A DNA stretch of 9,850 nucleotides from an uncultured Lachnobacterium sp. (lineage in GTDB: Bacteria > Bacillota > Clostridia > Lachnospirales > Lachnospiraceae). Shown piece after piece: positions 1 through 6,114 of the stretch. Both the position numbers and the translations under genes were made by a program. The notes beneath the pieces were generated by a model. The model worked only from the letters and a program-made list of their open reading frames with translations, made no database searches and was not told the DNA's origin. Numbering within the stretch: position 1 is the stretch's first letter; every line of letters begins with the position of its first letter. The stretch covers positions 1 through 9,850 of the forward strand of contig URQG01000050.1 in the NCBI GenBank assembly GCA_900549895.1, in the 5' to 3' direction.

Positions 1-248
1 GACTGGCAAGTATGCCGGAGGTAATTGAACTTTTAAAGCTTCCGGTCGAAGAGGATGCATTTGAAACGCTCAATGGTTTTCTGGTTTCACTTCTTGAGAA
101 GATTCCGAATGATGGAGAAACAGCAAAAATATCTATGTATGGATATGATTTTAATATTCTTAAAGTAGAGGATAAGATGATCCGGGAAGTGCTTGTCAGG
201 AAGGCGCAGAATGTGTCCGCGGGACAAACATCGCAGCCACTTGCATGA
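1..248 (+). CDS. CorC/HlyC-type hemolysin-family membrane protein, C-terminal fragment
   Basis: The reading frame is open from the left edge (first full codon at base 3), so the gene starts outside the window; the ATG at 12 is only an internal methionine. About 81 residues remain. They fit the CorC_HlyC transporter-associated domain that ends CNNM/DUF21 plus twin-CBS proteins: an acidic 'LPVEEDAFETLNGFLVSLL' segment, then 'IPNDGE', then a beta-rich 'YGYDFNILKVEDKMIREVLV' end. In the family this small domain follows the CBS pair on the cytoplasmic side of a membrane protein implicated in Mg2+/Co2+ efflux or tolerance; the name hemolysin is historical. The last ~15 residues (QNVSAGQTSQPLA) are a polar tail with no fold. 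The membrane and CBS parts are not visible, so the assignment rests on this one domain, and the exact subfamily and substrate cannot be told. Confidence 0.8.
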   Translation, partial: LASMPEVIELLKLPVEEDAFETLNGFLVSLLEKIPNDGETAKISMYGYDFNILKVEDKMIREVLVRKAQNVSAGQTSQPLA

Positions 249-288
249 ATAGATAAAGAATGATAAAATTAAAAACAGAGAATACAAT
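241..288 (+). promoter_or_regulatory. candidate promoter(s) for yebC
   Basis: The AT-rich gap before yebC holds two overlapping sigma-A-like pairs, each with 17-base spacing: TTGCAT (241-246) with TAAAAT (264-269), and ATGATA (260-265) with TACAAT (283-288). The -10 hexamers are each 5/6 to consensus; the -35 hexamers are weak (3/6 and 4/6). The second would start transcription near 295, almost on the ribosome binding site AGAGG (296-300), so the first is more comfortable. No terminator is seen after the upstream gene, so readthrough is also possible. Confidence 0.35.
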
Positions 289-308
289 TTAGAAAAGAGG
301 ATTTTATT

Positions 309-1037
309 ATGTCAGGACATTCCAAATTTGCGAATATCAAGCATAAAAAGGAGAAAAACGACGCTGCTAAGGGTAAGATTTTTACTATGATCGGTCGAGA
401 GATCGCGGTAGCGGTGAAAGAGGGCGGACCGGACCCTGCCAATAATTTTAAGCTGGCACAGGTGATTGCTAAGGCAAAGGCAAATAATATGCCAAACGAC
501 ACAATTGACCGTGGTATCAAGAAGGCAGCCGGAGACGGTAACAGTGTTAATTATGAGACTGCAACATATGAAGGATACGGACCAAGCGGTACCGCTATCA
601 TTGTTAAATGTCTGACGGACAATAAAAACCGTACAGCTGCCAATGTCCGAAATGCATTTACAAAGGGACAGGGAAGCATCGGAACACAGGGATGCGTTTC
701 TTATATGTTCGATGAAAAAGGACAGATTATTGTAGCGAAGGAAGACTGTGACATGGATGCAGATGATCTGATGATGATGGCTTTAGATGCCGGAGCAGAA
801 GATTTTGCAGAAGAGGAAGATTGCTACGAGATTACGACTGCACCGGCTGATTTTGATGCAGTTCATAAAGCTCTTGAAGAACAGGGAATTGTTATGGCTT
901 CTGCTGAGGTAAGCATGATTCCACAGACTTATGTTACATTGACAGATGAAGCTGATATCACAAACATCGGCAGAATTTTAGATCTGCTTGATGATGACGA
1001 TGATGTACAGGAAGTATATCACAACTGGGATGAATAA
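309..1037 (+). CDS. yebC: YebC/TACO1 family protein (PmpR-type regulator or translation factor)
   Basis: The 242-residue product is full length for the family and opens with the hallmark 'MSGHSKFANIKHKKEKNDAAKGK', followed by 'IFTMIGREI' and 'NMPNDTIDRGI'; the usual SKW is SKF here. The central part (about residues 80-135, with GYGPSGTAIIV, DNKNRT and the GCVSYMF stretch) and the acidic C-terminal part (about 136-242) match the family's three-domain cleft structure. The long 'GHSK' N-terminus points to the YebC1 rather than the shorter YebC2 subtype. Members were first described as DNA-binding regulators (PmpR); mitochondrial TACO1 and bacterial relatives have since been tied to translation, notably of proline-rich stretches, so the regulator label is uncertain. 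The start is supported by AGAGG at 296-300, 8 bases upstream. A run of five Asp near the C-terminus is normal for the family. The next gene, glgA, follows after 61 bases with no visible terminator or good promoter between, so the two may share a transcript. Confidence 0.95.
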   Translation: MSGHSKFANIKHKKEKNDAAKGKIFTMIGREIAVAVKEGGPDPANNFKLAQVIAKAKANNMPNDTIDRGIKKAAGDGNSVNYETATYEGYGPSGTAIIVKCLTDNKNRTAANVRNAFTKGQGSIGTQGCVSYMFDEKGQIIVAKEDCDMDADDLMMMALDAGAEDFAEEEDCYEITTAPADFDAVHKALEEQGIVMASAEVSMIPQTYVTLTDEADITNIGRILDLLDDDDDVQEVYHNWDE

Positions 1038-1098
1038 TTTTATATAGGGGATTGGTTGGTACCGTGTTTTAGAAAACGGAGAAAATTAGGAGGCAGGT

Positions 1099-2550
1099 AT
1101 GAAAAAGATCTTGTTTGCTGCATCGGAGTGTGTTCCTTTTATTAAGACCGGAGGTCTTGCAGATGTATGTGGAGCACTTCCAAAGGCGTTTGACAGTAAG
1201 GAATGGGATATTCGTGTTGTAATTCCGAATTACAGCTGTATACCGGAACAGTATCGCAACCAGTTTGAGTATGTGACGCATTTTTATATGAGTGCAGGTT
1301 CTTACATTCAGAATAAGTACGTTGGGGTTATGCAGTACAAGTTGGATGGAATTACGTATTACTTTATTGATAATCAGGAGTATTTTAACTGTTTTGTTCC
1401 GTACGGGGGCATGCGCTATGATATTGAAAAATTCTGCTTCTTTGATAAAGCAGTTCTTTCCATGCTTCCTGTCATTGGTTTTAGACCGGATATCATCCAT
1501 TGCCATGATTGGCAGGCCGGACTGATTCCTGTATATCTCAAGAATGAGTTTCAGGCAGATTCTTTTTTCTGGGGGATTAAGTCTATTATGACAATACATA
1601 ACCTTCGTTTTCAGGGAATATGGGATGTTAAGACAATGAAGGGGCTGACCGGATTTGCTGCAGGACTTTTTACACCAGATAAGCTTGAGTTTAACAAAGA
1701 TGCCAATATGTTAAAAGGTGGACTTGTCTATGCAGATTATATTACAACGGTAAGCGACAGCTATGCGCAGGAAATCCAGACAGATTATTACGGAGAGGGA
1801 CTTAACGGTCTGCTTTCTGCACGCCATATGGATATGCAGGGAATTGTAAACGGTATTGATTATGATGTTTACAATCCAGATACAGATTCCAAAATCTATA
1901 TCAATTACAATGCGGAAAATTTCCGTAAAAAGAAAGCTATCAATAAGGAAAAACTGCAGGAAGAGCTTGGACTTGCAGTTGACAAGAAGAAATATATGAT
2001 CGGTCTGATCTCACGTCTGACAGATCAGAAAGGACTTGATCTGATCAATGCGGTTATGGATGGACTGGTTGATGATTATACGCAGCTGGTTGTAATCGGA
2101 ACCGGAGAGCCGCAATATGAGAATATGTTCCGTCACTATGCATGGAAATATCCGGATCGCGTTTCGGCAAATATCTGCTATTCGGATGATCTGGCTCACA
2201 AACTTTATGCGGCTGCCGATGCATTTCTGATGCCGTCCCGTTTTGAACCATGTGGATTAACACAGCTGATCTCGTTCCGTTACGGAACGGTTCCGATTGT
2301 GCGTGAAACCGGCGGACTGAAAGATACGGTACAGGCCTATAATGAATATGAGAATATCGGAGATGGTTTTTCATTTTCCAATTACAATGCGGACGAGATG
2401 CTTCATGTGATCAACTATTCAAAGCACATTTTCTACGACCGTAAGCGTCAGTGGAATCAGATGGTTGATCGTGGTATGGTCAACGATTTCTCATGGAATG
2501 CTTCCAGATTTAAATATGAAGGTTTATACAATTATCTTCTGGGAGAATAA
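1099..2550 (+). CDS. glgA: glycogen synthase (ADP-glucose:1,4-alpha-glucan glucosyltransferase, GT5)
   Basis: Transfers glucose from ADP-glucose to the non-reducing end of an alpha-1,4-glucan, building cytoplasmic glycogen. The 483-residue protein has both GT-B Rossmann domains. N-terminal domain: the nucleotide-sugar motif K16-TGGLADV, H134-C-H-D-W138 and TIHN around H167. C-terminal domain: S305-RLTDQKG (R306 and K311 match the phosphate-contacting Arg/Lys of E. coli GlgA) and the signature R381-FEPCGL with E383 and C385, followed by GTVPIVRETGGLKDTV. Every key residue I could place is present, so the enzyme should be active. AGGAGG (1088-1093) lies 5 bases before the ATG, fixing the start. 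No glgB, glgC, glgD or glgP is in the window, so this is a stand-alone glycogen gene here, between yebC and tepA. It ends in a strong terminator (2573-2605). Confidence 0.97.
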   Translation: MKKILFAASECVPFIKTGGLADVCGALPKAFDSKEWDIRVVIPNYSCIPEQYRNQFEYVTHFYMSAGSYIQNKYVGVMQYKLDGITYYFIDNQEYFNCFVPYGGMRYDIEKFCFFDKAVLSMLPVIGFRPDIIHCHDWQAGLIPVYLKNEFQADSFFWGIKSIMTIHNLRFQGIWDVKTMKGLTGFAAGLFTPDKLEFNKDANMLKGGLVYADYITTVSDSYAQEIQTDYYGEGLNGLLSARHMDMQGIVNGIDYDVYNPDTDSKIYINYNAENFRKKKAINKEKLQEELGLAVDKKKYMIGLISRLTDQKGLDLINAVMDGLVDDYTQLVVIGTGEPQYENMFRHYAWKYPDRVSANICYSDDLAHKLYAAADAFLMPSRFEPCGLTQLISFRYGTVPIVRETGGLKDTVQAYNEYENIGDGFSFSNYNADEMLHVINYSKHIFYDRKRQWNQMVDRGMVNDFSWNASRFKYEGLYNYLLGE

Positions 2551-2553
2551 AAT
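2525..2553 (+). promoter_or_regulatory. candidate tepA promoter overlapping the end of glgA
   Basis: TATACA (2525-2530, 4/6 to TTGACA) and TAAAAT (2548-2553, 5/6 to TATAAT) are separated by exactly 17 bases and straddle the last codons and stop of glgA. Transcription would begin near 2560, upstream of the terminator-like hairpin at 2573-2605 and of the tepA start at 2627. There is no room for another promoter between the hairpin and tepA. AT-rich hexamer pairs arise by chance, so this is a weak prediction. Confidence 0.35.
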
Positions 2554-2572
2554 GAATTCATTTTCACATGAT

Positions 2573-2605
2573 AAGAACGAATACATTTGTATTCGTTCTT
2601 TTTTT
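2573..2605 (+). terminator. intrinsic terminator after glgA
   Basis: A perfect 12-base-pair stem (AAGAACGAATAC at 2573-2584 with GTATTCGTTCTT at 2589-2600), a 4-base ATTT loop and a run of seven T (2599-2605) lie 22 bases past the glgA stop. The stem is AT-rich but unbroken. On the opposite strand there is no T-run after the stem, so it works for the + strand only. It ends only 10 bases before the tepA ribosome binding site, which makes it part of the tepA leader if tepA starts from the 2525-2553 promoter or from glgA readthrough. Confidence 0.85.
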
Positions 2606-2626
2606 ATGCAAAGCAGGGAGGTAAGA

Positions 2627-3334
2627 ATGGAAAAAGAAGCTAAGACGCAAAAAGATATGGAGAGTTTGGACATTGAAGAAAAGAAAAATGAACAGATCAA
2701 AGACTTTGGACAGGCAATCCTGCATGCCAACCGAAATGAAAAGACCATTTATCTGTTATCGATTATCGGGGAAATAGAAGGGCATGAATGCCTTCCTTCC
2801 ACTGCGAAGACAACAAAGTATGAGCATGTGCTTCCTAAACTTGCGGCAATCGAGGACGATAGCAGTGTTGATGGAGTTCTTCTTATCTTAAATACAATGG
2901 GCGGAGATGTGGAAAGCGGTCTTGCGATTGCGGAAATGGTCGCATCTATGAGTAAACCGACGGTTTCACTTGTCTTGGGAGGAAGTCATTCTATCGGAGT
3001 TCCACTTGCGGTGGCAACCGATTATTCGTTGATCGTACCAAGCGGAACGATGGTCATCCATCCTGTTCGAATGAGTGGAACTGTGATCGGTGCAAGGCAG
3101 ACTTATGACTATTTTAAACAGATGCAGGATCGAATCATTGGATTTATCACGACGCATTGCAGGGCCGGCAAACATCGTGTGGAAGAAATGATGATGAACA
3201 CGCAAATGCTAACCAAAGATCTTGGAACAATTTTAGTCGGAGAACAGGCTGTAAACGAGGGAATTATTGATGCGGTCGGTGGAATATCCGATGCCTTTCG
3301 CATGTTATATCAGCTGATTGAAAGCCGTAAATGA
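2627..3334 (+). CDS. tepA: TepA-like ClpP-fold serine protease
   Basis: A cytoplasmic ClpP-class serine peptidase of 235 residues without signal peptide or membrane segment. Core features in order: IGEIEGHECLP (from ~48), TTKYEHVLP (~62-70), the strand-and-glycine segment LILNTMGGDVESGLAIAEM (~86-104), nucleophile motif GGSHSIG with Ser122, TMVIHPVR with His145, and Asp198 in MLTKDLG, aligned by me with the ClpP catalytic Asp. The triad therefore looks complete. B. subtilis TepA (YmfB), of similar size, was named translocation-enhancing protein for an effect on protein export and also lies close to spoIIIE; its substrates are unclear. The first ~35 residues are charged and variable. I chose ATG 2627 because GGGAGG (2616-2621) sits 5 bases upstream and the conserved fold begins soon after. 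The frame is open further left (in-frame ATG at 2552 and 2465), but those starts would add residues encoded by the terminator and the end of glgA. Confidence 0.88.
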   Translation: MEKEAKTQKDMESLDIEEKKNEQIKDFGQAILHANRNEKTIYLLSIIGEIEGHECLPSTAKTTKYEHVLPKLAAIEDDSSVDGVLLILNTMGGDVESGLAIAEMVASMSKPTVSLVLGGSHSIGVPLAVATDYSLIVPSGTMVIHPVRMSGTVIGARQTYDYFKQMQDRIIGFITTHCRAGKHRVEEMMMNTQMLTKDLGTILVGEQAVNEGIIDAVGGISDAFRMLYQLIESRK

Positions 3335-3358
3335 TGAAGGGATTTTCGAAGCTTTGGG

Positions 3359-3387
3359 ATGACATCTCCTATAAAATATGATACAAT
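3359..3387 (+). promoter_or_regulatory. sigma-A-type promoter for ftsK
   Basis: ATGACA (3359-3364, 5/6) and TACAAT (3382-3387, 5/6) are 17 bases apart, and TG followed by one base precedes the -10, giving an extended -10 element. A second overlapping pair, TTGGGA (3354-3359) with TATGAT (3377-3382), also has 17-base spacing. Transcription should start near 3394, about 30 bases before the ftsK ATG. This is the best promoter in the window and suggests ftsK has its own start apart from tepA, which has no terminator after it. Confidence 0.6.
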
Positions 3388-3422
3388 AAATTTTATTATT
3401 GAGAAATAGAGGAGTGTGTTTC

Positions 3423-6059
3423 ATGGCTACGGGAAACCGTAAGACTTCAAATCGTAAAACTTCAAATAATCGATCGGGTAATCGCTCTTCAGGCAACCGC
3501 GCATCAGGGCGCAAGACAAATGACCGACGTATGACAAAAAAGGAACGCATGGAGCAGATGGCAAAAGAAGAAGCTTTCCGGACGGAAGTGATTCTGTGGG
3601 TTATAGTTGCAATTGCGCTTCTTCTTTTTGTCAGCAATCTGGGATTTGGCGGAATTGTTGGCCAGGCTGTCAGTGGTGTACTTTTTGGCGTGTTTGGATT
3701 GATTGCCTATGTATTACCGATTTTAATTCTTGTTGTAAGTTTTTTTGCTGTTTCAAATAAGGGAAATTTTCATGCATCGGTTAAAATAGCTGCCGGAGTG
3801 GTATTTGTTGCTTTTTTCTGCTTGTTTTTATCTCTTGCGGGAAGCGGAAGAGAATATTATGAGCCAATGAAGGCTTATACATACAGTGCCACGGAACGGG
3901 CAGGCGGGGGAATCGTTGGAGGTGCGCTTGCCTATGTAATGGTAAAAGCATTTGGCGTGATCGGTTCCTATATTATTGATTTTATCGTTTTGATTATCTG
4001 TCTTGTACTGATTACGGAGCGTTCTGCTTTAAAGGGAATGCAAAAGGGCGGACAGAAAGTATATGAATCGGCAAAAGAAAGCAACGAACGATATAAAGAA
4101 TACCGCGAATACAAGAATGAGGAACGCCGTAAACGGCGAATGGATCATAAGGTTTCCGGTGTTTCCATTGATACAAAGATTTCGGATCAAAAAGAAAGTG
4201 GTGTGGGAACATCGGATGAAATCGGTGAACTTCATGCAAATCCGAATGTAGACCTCCCGGAGATCAGTCAGGAGAGCAAAGTGCGGCTTTCTTCCGGGGA
4301 AGACACGCTGTTTGAGCCACAGAAGGCATCGGTACAGCCTCTTATATCGGGCGAGATTACTGCTTCAGAACCAGTGATCTCCGGTGATTATATGCACGAA
4401 AATCCGGTTGCGGAACCAGAATCAGCCGATCCGAAGCCTGGCAAACAAACGTCGGAAGAGGTGCCAACGGTTGCAGAACATACCAAACGTAAAGCACGTA
4501 CTTCGAAGGAAGAAATTCAAAAAGAAATCGCTGATGTAGTACAGGAGATGGCACCTGCGGCGGCGCAGCCGGAAAAGAAATATGTTTTTCCACCGGTCGA
4601 TCTGCTTAAAGCAGGGTCAGGAAAGAAATCCGCCAATACTGAGAGTCAGCTTCGTGAGACAGCCAACAAGCTGCAACAGACACTGAAAACGTTTGGTGTC
4701 AATGTGACAGTGACCAATATCAGCTGCGGCCCGGCGGTAACAAGGTATGAGATCCAGCCGGAGATGGGTGTGAAAGTCAGCAAGATCGTTGGACTTGCCG
4801 ATGATATTAAGCTTAATCTGGCGGCTGCAGACATTCGTATTGAAGCTCCGATTCCGGGAAAAGCTGCTGTAGGAATTGAAGTTCCGAATAAAGAGAATGT
4901 AACGGTTGCATTCCGTGATCTGATTGAATCAAAGGAATTCAAAGAGTCCAAATCAAAGATCAGTTTTGCAGTAGGTAAAGATATTGCCGGTAAAACGAAG
5001 GTGACGGATATTGCAAAGATGCCGCATCTTCTTATCGCAGGTGCAACGGGGTCCGGTAAGTCGGTCTGCATCAATACGATCATTATGAGTATTTTATACA
5101 AGGCAGATCCGAGTGAAGTCAAGCTTTTGATGATCGATCCAAAAGTGGTTGAGCTCAGTGTGTACAATGGTATCCCGCATCTGATGATACCGGTTGTCAC
5201 GGATCCAAAGAAAGCTTCGGGAGCGTTACATTGGGCCGTCGCAGAAATGACGGACCGATATGAGAAATTCGCACAGGCGAATGTACGTGAAATCAATGGA
5301 TACAATACAAAAGTAGATTCGATTGAGGTTCCGGAAGGCCAGGAACGTCCACAGAAAATGCCACAGATCGTCATTATCGTGGACGAGCTTGCAGATCTTA
5401 TGATGGTTGCATCCAATGATGTGGAGGAGGCTATCTGCCGACTTGCACAGCTTGCGCGAGCTGCCGGAATTCATCTTGTAATCGCAACGCAACGTCCTTC
5501 CGTTAATGTCATCACCGGTCTGATCAAGGCAAATATGCCGAGCCGTATTGCCTTTGCGGTAACATCGGGTGTGGATTCAAGAACCATCTTAGATATGAAT
5601 GGTGCTGAAAAGCTGCTTGGTAAAGGTGATATGCTTTTCAACCCGCAGGGAGCACCGAAACCAATCCGTGTTCAGGGAGCATTTGTTTCGGATGAAGAAG
5701 TATCGGAAGTTGTAGAATACATTAAGGAACACAACGGCGATGCACAGTACAATGATTCGGTTCAACAAAAGATGGAAAGTCTTCAGTCTTCCGGTTCAAA
5801 CAGCGTTTCGATATCGGATTCCGATGCAGCGGATGATGGAAGGGATGCGTATTTTGTCGATGCAGCCACAATTATTGTCGATAAAGAAAAGGCTTCGATC
5901 GGTATGTTGCAGCGTTATCTGAAAGTGGGATTTAACCGGGCTGCAAGGATTATGGATCAGCTTGAGGAAGCCGGTATTGTCGGACCGGAGGAGGGAACAA
6001 AGCCTCGGACTGTCCTGATGAATAAAGAACAATTTGAAGCATATATTGACGCCAATTGA
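3423..6059 (+). CDS. ftsK: FtsK/SpoIIIE-family DNA translocase
   Basis: A membrane-anchored, ATP-driven double-stranded DNA pump that clears chromosome from the division septum and, in spore formers, moves it into the forespore. The 878-residue protein has the full layout: a basic Asn/Ser/Arg-rich N-terminus (1-50); about four membrane segments between ~55 and ~197; a long charged, low-complexity linker (~200-385); the alpha domain (~388-480); the RecA-like motor with Walker A GATGSGKS (540-547), Walker B IVIIVDE (Asp654, Glu655) and the conserved ATQRPSVNVITG (from 688); and the C-terminal winged-helix gamma domain (~813-878, GFNRAARIMDQLEEAGIVG), which in the family reads the polar DNA sequences that orient translocation. 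The ATG at 3423 is supported by AGAGGAG (3408-3414), 8 bases upstream. A TTG at 3399 is in frame, but it lies upstream of that site and has none of its own. FtsK and SpoIIIE cannot be told apart from sequence alone; the tepA neighbour fits SpoIIIE of Bacillus. Confidence 0.96.
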   Translation: MATGNRKTSNRKTSNNRSGNRSSGNRASGRKTNDRRMTKKERMEQMAKEEAFRTEVILWVIVAIALLLFVSNLGFGGIVGQAVSGVLFGVFGLIAYVLPILILVVSFFAVSNKGNFHASVKIAAGVVFVAFFCLFLSLAGSGREYYEPMKAYTYSATERAGGGIVGGALAYVMVKAFGVIGSYIIDFIVLIICLVLITERSALKGMQKGGQKVYESAKESNERYKEYREYKNEERRKRRMDHKVSGVSIDTKISDQKESGVGTSDEIGELHANPNVDLPEISQESKVRLSSGEDTLFEPQKASVQPLISGEITASEPVISGDYMHENPVAEPESADPKPGKQTSEEVPTVAEHTKRKARTSKEEIQKEIADVVQEMAPAAAQPEKKYVFPPVDLLKAGSGKKSANTESQLRETANKLQQTLKTFGVNVTVTNISCGPAVTRYEIQPEMGVKVSKIVGLADDIKLNLAAADIRIEAPIPGKAAVGIEVPNKENVTVAFRDLIESKEFKESKSKISFAVGKDIAGKTKVTDIAKMPHLLIAGATGSGKSVCINTIIMSILYKADPSEVKLLMIDPKVVELSVYNGIPHLMIPVVTDPKKASGALHWAVAEMTDRYEKFAQANVREINGYNTKVDSIEVPEGQERPQKMPQIVIIVDELADLMMVASNDVEEAICRLAQLARAAGIHLVIATQRPSVNVITGLIKANMPSRIAFAVTSGVDSRTILDMNGAEKLLGKGDMLFNPQGAPKPIRVQGAFVSDEEVSEVVEYIKEHNGDAQYNDSVQQKMESLQSSGSNSVSISDSDAADDGRDAYFVDAATIIVDKEKASIGMLQRYLKVGFNRAARIMDQLEEAGIVGPEEGTKPRTVLMNKEQFEAYIDAN
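3438..3467 (+). repeat. 15-base tandem duplication in the ftsK N-terminus
   Basis: Two adjacent 15-base units, cgtaagacttcaaat and cgtaaaacttcaaat, differ at one silent position and encode RKTSN twice (FtsK residues 6-15). Looser copies of the Asn-Arg-Ser theme follow (NRSGNRSSGNRASG) to about residue 30. It looks like slippage-driven expansion of a disordered, basic cytoplasmic tail. Confidence 0.8.
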
Positions 6060-6065
6060 GAAAAG

Positions 6066-6080
6066 TGATAATCATTATAG
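6066..6080 (+). promoter_or_regulatory. Fur/PerR-like palindrome upstream of fhs
   Basis: TGATAATCATTATAG lies in the 55-base gap between the ftsK stop and the fhs start. It matches the Bacillus Fur 7-1-7 box (TGATAAT-N-ATTATCA) at 12 of 14 positions and the Per box (TTATAAT-N-ATTATAA) also at 12 of 14. A possible promoter overlaps it: TTGACG (6046-6051) with GATAAT (6067-6072), but their 15-base spacing is short. If real, a Fur-family repressor bound here would block fhs-folD transcription. The site is AT-rich and could be chance, and it could equally be a weak hairpin (ATAAT/ATTAT). Confidence 0.35.
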
Positions 6081-6114
6081 AAGAAATGTTACAGGCGAAG
6101 GAGGAACTTAAGTT

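Noticed and set aside
1038..1098. Possible terminator or promoter between yebC and glgA
   Set aside because: The only hairpin (CCGTGTTTT / AAAACGG, near 1062-1079) is mismatched and lacks a T-run, and no hexamer pair with 16-18 base spacing scores reasonably.
1069..1599. Antisense open frame of 176 codons over the glgA start
   Set aside because: It covers the conserved GlgA N-terminus and has no family resemblance or expression signals; it is a shadow of the real gene.
2004..2029. Perfect 8-base inverted repeat (TCTGATCT / AGATCAGA, 10-base spacer) inside glgA
   Set aside because: It encodes the conserved SRLTDQKG motif with ordinary codons and has no T-run; it is best explained by coding constraint and chance.
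2465..2626. ATG 2465 as the tepA start, inside glgA
   Set aside because: It would encode the out-of-frame end of glgA and then the terminator. The added residues show no family similarity, and ATG 2627 has a strong ribosome binding site.
3399..3425. TTG at 3399 as the ftsK start
   Set aside because: The good ribosome binding site AGAGGAG (3408-3414) lies downstream of it and serves ATG 3423; a start at 3399 would be only about 5 bases past the predicted transcription start.
4646..5416. Antisense open frame of 256 codons inside ftsK, the longest on the minus strand
   Set aside because: It lies wholly within the conserved alpha and motor domains of FtsK. Its translation has no recognisable domain, is Ser/Ile/Thr-rich in the way expected from reading the complement, and no minus-strand ribosome binding site or promoter supports it.
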